Source of the DNA: Thiobacillaceae bacterium
GTDB lineage: Bacteria; Pseudomonadota; Gammaproteobacteria; Burkholderiales; Thiobacillaceae
Assembly: GCA_012274165.1 (NCBI GenBank)
Contig: JAAPAA010000270.1
Coordinates: forward strand, 1 to 15,476
Length of the DNA stretch: 15,476 nucleotides
Direction of reading: 5' to 3'
Shown here: one piece after another, positions 8,412 through 12,930 of the stretch
How the letters are laid out: each line of letters opens with the position of its first letter
Numbering within the stretch: the stretch's first letter is position 1
Notes under the pieces: model-generated
Database searches by the model: none
Seen by the model: the letters and a program-made list of their open reading frames with translations, nothing else
Told to the model about the DNA's origin: nothing
Program-made: the position numbers and the translations under genes

Positions 8412-9533
8412 TCAGTTCGCTTGGCGATTTCTGCGACGAATCGCGAAACCCACCAAACCAAGGCCGGCTAGCAGCATGGCATAGGTTTTGGGTTCGGGAA
8501 CCGCCGCCGCCAGATTGACTGCTGCATTCTGGGCACCGAGATAGTTGCCGAGATCAACTGTCTTGTTCGGATCATAAGTACGCGGGTCGCTGGGGTCATT
8601 CGGATGCGAGTCGCTGAACGTAACCAGGGCTTCGTGCGTATCCGGATCGTACTCGCCGGAATATTTGTAGAACTCATAGCGGCGCAGGATAGAGGCTGCA
8701 TTCGGGCCCACCGGCGCGCCATATCCACTCTCCAGTTGGCCGGCGAGCGGATTGCCCGGGTCCGTCTGCAATAATTGCCACTCGGTTTCCGTTACGGCCT
8801 GCTCGACTTTGGCGTTACCCCCCACGAGCTCCTCCAGGCCAATCGGGGCCTCAAGCTCGGTGGTGAACACCTTGACCCAGATCGCTTCCCCGAACTGGCT
8901 TTCAATTTCAGGCGCCGGCGCCTGAATTTGCGCAACGACGACCGGGGGATTGCCCACGACAGGATTCTGGACCACATTCCAGGCGGGGGCTGGCAGCGAG
9001 ACCACGCCATTGCTCAACACCCCTGGTGATGCCGTCTCGAGCAGCCAGCTATAGGTTGTCTTGGTGGCATTCGCGGTCGTCCCTACCCCGAAGTGATCGC
9101 ATGGCGTCGATGCGCTATAGCCCACGCCGCCGCCCGACCAGCAATTGTCTCCAGGGGTAATGAATGTGCCGCTTGGGGTGCCGTAATCCCAATTGCCGCT
9201 GGCACTGTCATACAGGCCGTAATAGGTCACTTTCGTGCCGAACGTCGTCCCGTTCGAATACTCGGTGATCGTGGGTGCCCCATAGCGCTGCACGCTTGTT
9301 GCCGGATCAAAGCCGCGGCCACTCGGGAAACCGCGACCCACACCACCGAAGGTGTCGGTGATGTCGCTGCTGTGCAAGCCTTCGAGATCAATCTCAAAGC
9401 CGTGCGCAACCGAGCCCGTATCGTTGATGACGTCAAAATTGCCCAAATAGCCAAAGACCGAGGCCGAGCTCACGCCGGGTGCGATTGCCATGGACGCAGC
9501 CACAGCCAAAGCACAGGATTTTGATTTGATCAT
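8412..9533 (-). CDS. PEP-CTERM sorting domain protein (exosortase substrate), function unknown
   Basis: The 373-residue secreted protein has a Sec signal peptide (basic n-region K3/K5, hydrophobic 7-18, likely cleavage after Ala24 in VSSA). Its C-terminus is a PEP-CTERM tripartite signal: VPEP at 345-348, a hydrophobic span at about 353-365 and a basic RRRNR tail. Such proteins are cleaved and anchored or released by an exosortase (EpsH/XrtA family) in biofilm- and exopolysaccharide-making Gram-negatives. The mature region is rich in Gly, Ser, Thr, Asn and Asp, with two cysteines (131, 145) that could form a disulfide; I recognise no enzymatic motif. The frame stays open 46 codons upstream, but ATG 9533 has an AGGGAG site 8 nt before it and directly precedes the signal peptide, so it is the start. 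It has its own promoter and terminator, i.e. is monocistronic. No exosortase or glycosyltransferase gene is in the window. Confidence 0.9.
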   Translation of the reverse strand: MIKSKSCALAVAASMAIAPGVSSASVFGYLGNFDVINDTGSVAHGFEIDLEGLHSSDITDTFGGVGRGFPSGRGFDPATSVQRYGAPTITEYSNGTTFGTKVTYYGLYDSASGNWDYGTPSGTFITPGDNCWSGGGVGYSASTPCDHFGVGTTANATKTTYSWLLETASPGVLSNGVVSLPAPAWNVVQNPVVGNPPVVVAQIQAPAPEIESQFGEAIWVKVFTTELEAPIGLEELVGGNAKVEQAVTETEWQLLQTDPGNPLAGQLESGYGAPVGPNAASILRRYEFYKYSGEYDPDTHEALVTFSDSHPNDPSDPRTYDPNKTVDLGNYLGAQNAAVNLAAAVPEPKTYAMLLAGLGLVGFAIRRRNRQAN

Positions 9534-9643
9534 GCTAAAGGCTCCCTGAAAATTAATGCCGCGTGAAAAACTCACAGCCATACGAGTCGGCATCAAGCTC
9601 CCAACAGGGAGCGCGATCGGCCTACGCAACAATACAATAAGAT

Positions 9644-9671
9644 ATGTTAATCTTTTTAGTGCGGGAGTCAA
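9644..9671 (-). promoter_or_regulatory. Sigma-70-type promoter of the PEP-CTERM gene
   Basis: On the minus strand TTGACT (9666-9671; 5 of 6) and TAACAT (9644-9649; 4 of 6) are 16 bp apart, within a local AT-rich patch. It would give a leader of about 100 nt before ATG 9533. The spacing is 1 bp short of the optimum and the -10 is imperfect. Confidence 0.5.
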
Positions 9672-9708
9672 TACCCCCCCTCGCCATTACCCTGGTATTT
9701 CCGGAATT

Positions 9709-9724
9709 GGCAGCGTCACTGCCA
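9709..9724 (-). promoter_or_regulatory. Possible sigma-54 site upstream of the PEP-CTERM gene
   Basis: The minus strand reads TGGCAGTGACGCTGCC, which has the GG-N10-GC spacing that sigma-54 holoenzyme requires but matches the wider consensus (TGGCACG-N4-TTGCW) only partly. The stretch with one flanking base is also an inverted repeat (TGGCAG/CTGCCA), so it may be an operator. PEP-CTERM genes in some betaproteobacteria are known to be driven by sigma-54 with PrsK/PrsR, which is why it is listed. Confidence 0.22.
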
Positions 9725-10002
9725 CCCAGCGTCCGCAAACCGTGGTACTCCCGGTTTGCGCGTGCCAGCGCCAACATCTCGCCGGATCTGCGCAAGTAAC
9801 CGCGCAGCACAGTGCATCAAACGTTGGCGATCATTTCGTACCATGACTCACAACTTCGTGCTGGGCAACAGGCACGACAACGCCATTCACCGAACCCGCA
9901 TCGTGGGAGGCACGGATGAATCAGTGACGCGTTCTGGAAATTGGCCTGCCACCTCCGGGCCGGCACGGAACCGCGTACTCCACTCGCCCCTTGCGAGGTC
10001 GC

Positions 10003-10911
10003 TCAGCCGGCCAACCCCTCCTCCTTGAGCCTGGCGCTGAAGAACTCCAGCGAGGTCCTGGTTTTCGCAGACTGGTCGGCGCCGAGCACGATACCGTTGC
10101 CGGCGAGGTAGGACTTGAAATCGGCGGCGACCTGGAAGGCTTCTTTCGGAAGAGACTTGGTGGAGACTTCCATGACGCGCGAACCATCGGGATAGAGCCA
10201 CATTTCGAGGGTGATGGGGCGGTCGAAGTCCTTCGCCTTCGGCTGGTGCTTGGCCTTGAGCAGGAAGGTGGGGCCCAGGATGACCAGTTTGTCCATCGTG
10301 ATGCCAGCCGGCGCGTGTGCGTCATAGAAGGCGCGCTGTTCCTTGGAGAACAGCTTGCGCAGCGGCATTGCGCCCGAGGTCACGTCGAGCACCTCCTGGC
10401 CGGTGCAAACGCCCTTGAATGAAGCCGAGCAGACGAACCCGCCCGGCATCGCATCCACTTCGATCTTGAAGGCCGCCGAGCGGCGCAGATCCGGGTCGAT
10501 GGTGGATGGGTCCACCGGGCGCAGCTTGACGACCGTATCGGCGTCACCGCCCTGGATACGCCGGGCCCGCACGACCACGCCGGCCCGGTTCAAGGCCAGG
10601 TCGGGCGTATCGAAAAAGAATGCCTGCCGCGGCTGCGCCTCGACCGGGTCGAGACCGATGGCCTTGATCGTCGCGCGCTGGTCGGTGAGGGGAACCGACA
10701 ACTTCAGTTCAACGCTGGTCGCCCCTTTGATGAGCTTGAAGACTTCGACAATTTCCTCCCGCGTAAGGGGTTTCGCCAGTGCGGGTTGAGCGGCCTTCGT
10801 CGCCTTCCGGGGCGTCACTGTCTTCTTCGGGGCCGCAACTGGCTTCGCTGTCGTCACAGGCTTTGCACTCGGCGTGGGTTTCGCGGCTTTTGTGAATGGC
10901 TTGGTCACCAT
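10003..10911 (-). CDS. CYTH-domain protein with Lys/Ala/Pro-rich N-terminal tail
   Basis: The 302-residue protein starts with a disordered tail of about 48 residues made almost only of Lys, Ala, Pro, Thr and Val, reminiscent of histone-H1-like or AlgP-type tails. A CYTH (triphosphate tunnel) domain follows. Supporting motifs are SVELK at 66-70 (the ExExK signature with its first Glu replaced by Ser), FDTPDLALNRAGVVVRAR at 100-117, KLR at 129-131, KIE at 149-151 and an acidic strand with E236 and E248. CYTH proteins act on or bind triphosphates and polyphosphate; some are thiamine-triphosphatases or adenylate cyclases. Substrate cannot be told here. It lies 58 bp after the Ppx remnant, with a purine-rich AAAGAGA before the ATG and no separate promoter visible, so it is probably the last gene of that operon. 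The missing Glu may mean altered activity or a binding-only role. Confidence 0.85.
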   Translation of the reverse strand: MVTKPFTKAAKPTPSAKPVTTAKPVAAPKKTVTPRKATKAAQPALAKPLTREEIVEVFKLIKGATSVELKLSVPLTDQRATIKAIGLDPVEAQPRQAFFFDTPDLALNRAGVVVRARRIQGGDADTVVKLRPVDPSTIDPDLRRSAAFKIEVDAMPGGFVCSASFKGVCTGQEVLDVTSGAMPLRKLFSKEQRAFYDAHAPAGITMDKLVILGPTFLLKAKHQPKAKDFDRPITLEMWLYPDGSRVMEVSTKSLPKEAFQVAADFKSYLAGNGIVLGADQSAKTRTSLEFFSARLKEEGLAG

Positions 10912-10969
10912 GGTCTACATCTCTTTCTTTGTAATCAGCAAAAAATCAACTTGTTCCGCAGGACCCGCT

Positions 10970-11566
10970 TCAACCGAAACGCTCGGCCAGCACGCCGTGG
11001 CGCAGTCCCCGGTCGCTCACGGCGAAGTGCTGCTTGCCCAGCTTCTCCATGACCGTGCGGACGATGCAGGCACCGGCGAGGATGACTTCCGCCCGCTTCG
11101 GCTGCAGGCCGACAATGGCGCGGGCGTCGGCATCCAGCGACCGGTAGAGCGCAATCTGGCGATCGATCTCGGCGCGGTCGAGCACGCTGCCCTGAACGAC
11201 CGCAGGATCATAGGTAGCGAGGTGATGCATGACCGCGGTGATATTGGTCACCGCGCCGCCCATCGCGACCAGCGCGTCGGGAACCGGGCGCCCATCGATG
11301 CGCGAGAGGTCGGCTGAAATCGCCTCCATCGCCTCGCGCAGCACCTCGGGCGAAACAACGCGGTCGAGTCCGAAACGCTCGGTGTAGCGCACGGCGCCGA
11401 CATCGACGCTGAAGCGCTCGTCCACGACGGCATCGTGCCCGAATGTGAACTGGGAACTGCCGCCGCCCGTGTCGAAGACGACGAGCGAGCCCTGGTTCAA
11501 TCCGAGGCCGGCCTTGGCGGCCACGTAGGCCAGCCGACCCTCCTCGTCGCCCGAGATTACCCGAGT
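10970..11566 (-). pseudogene. Ppx/GppA exopolyphosphatase, C-terminal half only (N-domain deleted)
   Basis: The frame has the second half of the Ppx/GppA phosphatase domain: the ISGDEEGRLAY helix, the phosphate-2 loop VVFDTGGGSSQF (usually GGGSTE), the VGAVRYTERF strand, the AMGGAVTNITAV loop and the terminal VSDRGLRHGV. Family members normally carry another roughly 115-130 residues in front, with the phosphate-1 DxG(S/T)NS motif; that domain is absent. The only usable start, GTG 11524, is the Val of LAYV inside the domain and gives a 184-residue product. Upstream of Thr 11566 the frame no longer resembles the family. The point where similarity begins coincides with the end of the preceding CYTH gene (TAA 11557-11559), in another frame. 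Without the N-domain the actin-like fold cannot form its active site. I read it as a decayed fragment of a CYTH-Ppx fusion; a sequencing or assembly error is less likely because a whole domain is missing. Confidence 0.75.
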
Positions 11567-12078
11567 TCCCGCACCGCCTGCATCACTCCGGCCGCATCCT
11601 CCGACTCGACCGCAATCGTGCGGGTGGGCTTGCCATTCGCCACCACCTCGGAGAGTTCAGCCATGCAGCCGCCGACCGTGTAGCGCGTGCGCCGCTTGTG
11701 GACCTTCACCGCGCGGATGGCCTCGCCCGGCGCGGCAAATTGCTCAATGAATTCTTCAAGCGTGTAACTCGCGCGGACGGACGTCGGGATCGGCAACTGG
11801 AGTGCCTCAAGCACTTTCGTCACCTCGGCTGCCTGAAGCGGAAAGCCAGCCTTCATCACCGGCGTCCATTGCTCAAGGCCATCGGCGTTGACCTCCCGCA
11901 GTACCTTGATGTCCATCAGCGCATCGCGGACCTTCACGTTCTCGCCGGCGCGGGAAAGCAGGTAAATCTCATCGCTTTCCTGGACGCCACTCGGCGTGAG
12001 CCGCGCCAACCGCTCCTCTGCTCCCCCGAAGTGCAGGTCAAACGAACGCCATTCCCAGCGTGGTTTGATTTCTGTCAT
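11557..12078 (-). CDS. Small CYTH-like domain protein, probably N-terminal part of a broken CYTH-Ppx fusion
   Basis: The 173-residue protein begins PRWEWRSF (6-13), a form of the CYTH ExExK signature in which only Glu9 and a basic Arg11 remain. It continues with further tunnel-type charged strands: VKVRD (48-52), DIKVL (56-60), the basic cluster KVHKRRTR (125-132) and an acidic strand MAELSEV (139-145). It ends with a helix, AAGVMQAVRELG, followed by TAA. Domains of this kind are found, as I recall, fused to Ppx/GppA phosphatases, and a Ppx remnant starts here within the last codons in another frame. ATG 12078 has a GGA 7 nt upstream in an AGGACAGGA context. It heads the small operon CYTH, Ppx remnant, CYTH. 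It may still make a stable polyphosphate- or triphosphate-binding domain; enzymatic activity is uncertain. Confidence 0.75.
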   Translation of the reverse strand: MTEIKPRWEWRSFDLHFGGAEERLARLTPSGVQESDEIYLLSRAGENVKVRDALMDIKVLREVNADGLEQWTPVMKAGFPLQAAEVTKVLEALQLPIPTSVRASYTLEEFIEQFAAPGEAIRAVKVHKRRTRYTVGGCMAELSEVVANGKPTRTIAVESEDAAGVMQAVRELG

Positions 12079-12201
12079 GGTCGATCCTGTCCTTGCCTAT
12101 AAACGATTCATTCGACTCGATCCGGGTGGCACCCAGGAAAAGCACGCCGCGCAACGGCTGGTCCTGCTTTGCCTTGGCCAATCTGTTGGCCTGTGTTTCA
12201 T

Positions 12202-12217
12202 CTCAAGCACCGTGCCA
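12202..12217 (-). promoter_or_regulatory. Possible sigma-54-type promoter before the CYTH operon
   Basis: The minus strand reads TGGCACG-GTGC-TTGAG. The -24 element is a perfect match to TGGCACG and the spacing is right, but the -12 element has GA where GC is almost invariant. It would start transcription about 110 nt before ATG 12078. No activator site was identified, and no clear sigma-70 promoter was found for this operon. Confidence 0.25.
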
Positions 12218-12461
12218 CCTGAGGCACACTGCGCGCCCGATCAGGCACAGCTTCACGATGCACGTCCGGTCCGCTGTTGCCTTCATATGCCCTCCACGAA
12301 GTCAAAATATCAAACTCCGCGGCATCTCCCTCCCGCTTACTATTTCATCGTAGATTAAGTTACCCGCTTCAGCTCAACCCATCATCCGGTGGGCGCTGCA
12401 CGATGAATTCAAAAGTGTGCGTCAGCTTCCCCAAGCTTACTGTTAACCTGAAAACGAAAAA

Positions 12462-12496
12462 AAGGCCGTAAACCTTTTTCCAGGTTTTACGGCCTT
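12462..12496 (-). terminator. Strong intrinsic terminator on the minus strand without an obvious gene
   Basis: On the minus strand AAGGCCGTAAAACC (12483-12496) pairs with GGTTTACGGCCTT (12462-12474), with one bulged base and an 8-nt loop, and the stem runs straight into TTTTTTTCGTTTTC. It lies 435 nt past the stop of the 12931 gene. It could end a long 3' untranslated region of that gene, a small RNA, or a gene now lost. Confidence 0.8.
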
Positions 12497-12738
12497 CAGT
12501 GTGTGACTCGAAGCATTAAACTACACCGCCTTGGAATCATGTCGTTGCACTATCCAAGCCGTGAAGCGGGCATTTTCCTTTGATAGGCTGGTAGCGCTGC
12601 CATCAATTCTCTGCACTTTGACGGATCGGCCCTCGTAACATTGCACTTTGCTAGGCCGCACCAAGTTCGATTGTGAGGAGGCCCATTGCGTGAAGCAGGA
12701 ATAATTGTTCGAGCACTGTCGCATCCTCGGCCAAAGCC

Positions 12739-12782
12739 GTCAGTCGTGGACTGACCACAGCGGTCACTCTGCAATGACCGCT
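12739..12782. repeat. Two adjacent perfect hairpins
   Basis: GTCAGTC-GTG-GACTGAC (12739-12755) is followed 3 bp later by AGCGGTCA-(8 nt)-TGACCGCT (12759-12782), and both stems are perfect. They lie in the non-coding stretch downstream of the STAND-like gene. They look like part of a repetitive extragenic element or a structured RNA; I cannot name a family. Confidence 0.45.
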
Positions 12783-12930
12783 TCCACTTGCCTTGGATGG
12801 GCACTTCAGACCCAAAACTGTTATTCGACTGGTCCGGTACGTTTGTTTCCCAACCACAAGGCAATCTGAACCAGTGGTTTATCAATCGAATGATCGAATC
12901 GGACCTCCAACGGCAGGGCTTACAACCAAA

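Larger units (their letters stand above)
9534..10002. other. Intergenic region upstream of the PEP-CTERM gene
   Basis: This 469-bp gap contains a likely sigma-70 promoter (9644-9671), a sigma-54-like palindromic motif (9709-9724) and a 9-bp stem (CGCAAACCG 9734-9742 with CGGTTTGCG 9752-9760). A small 5-bp GC stem (CTCGC 9983-9987 with GCGAG 9993-9997) lies just after the neighbouring CYTH gene, without a T-tract. Short open frames on both strands lack ribosome-binding sites and familiar sequence. The stretch 9762-9980 shows nothing I can name. Confidence 0.5.
12079..12930. other. 852-bp region without a convincing gene; likely boundary of acquired DNA
   Basis: No frame here has a good start, ribosome-binding site or recognisable protein. 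It contains a possible sigma-54 site (12202-12217), an orphan minus-strand terminator (12462-12496), two adjacent hairpins (12739-12782) and one copy of a short direct repeat (12881-12891). GGCCAA (12176-12181) and TTGGCC (12186-12191) make a further small stem. GC content is lower than in the genes to the left. No tRNA, transposase or long terminal repeat is visible, so the boundary idea rests on composition and structure only. Confidence 0.5.

Noticed and set aside
9534..9671. 46-codon N-terminal extension of the PEP-CTERM protein
   Set aside because: The signal peptide and a good ribosome-binding site fix the start at 9533, and the extension would bury the signal peptide.
9556..10028. Small plus-strand frames between the PEP-CTERM and CYTH genes
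   Set aside because: They lack ribosome-binding sites, are low in complexity and overlap the promoter region of the opposite strand.
12550..12885. 111-codon minus-strand frame below the STAND-like gene
   Set aside because: It starts with TTG, has no ribosome-binding site, crosses two perfect hairpins and has a composition unlike a protein.
12079..12930. tRNA or tmRNA gene as an integration site
   Set aside because: I looked for a cloverleaf, T-loop sequence and CCA end on both strands near the composition shift and found none.
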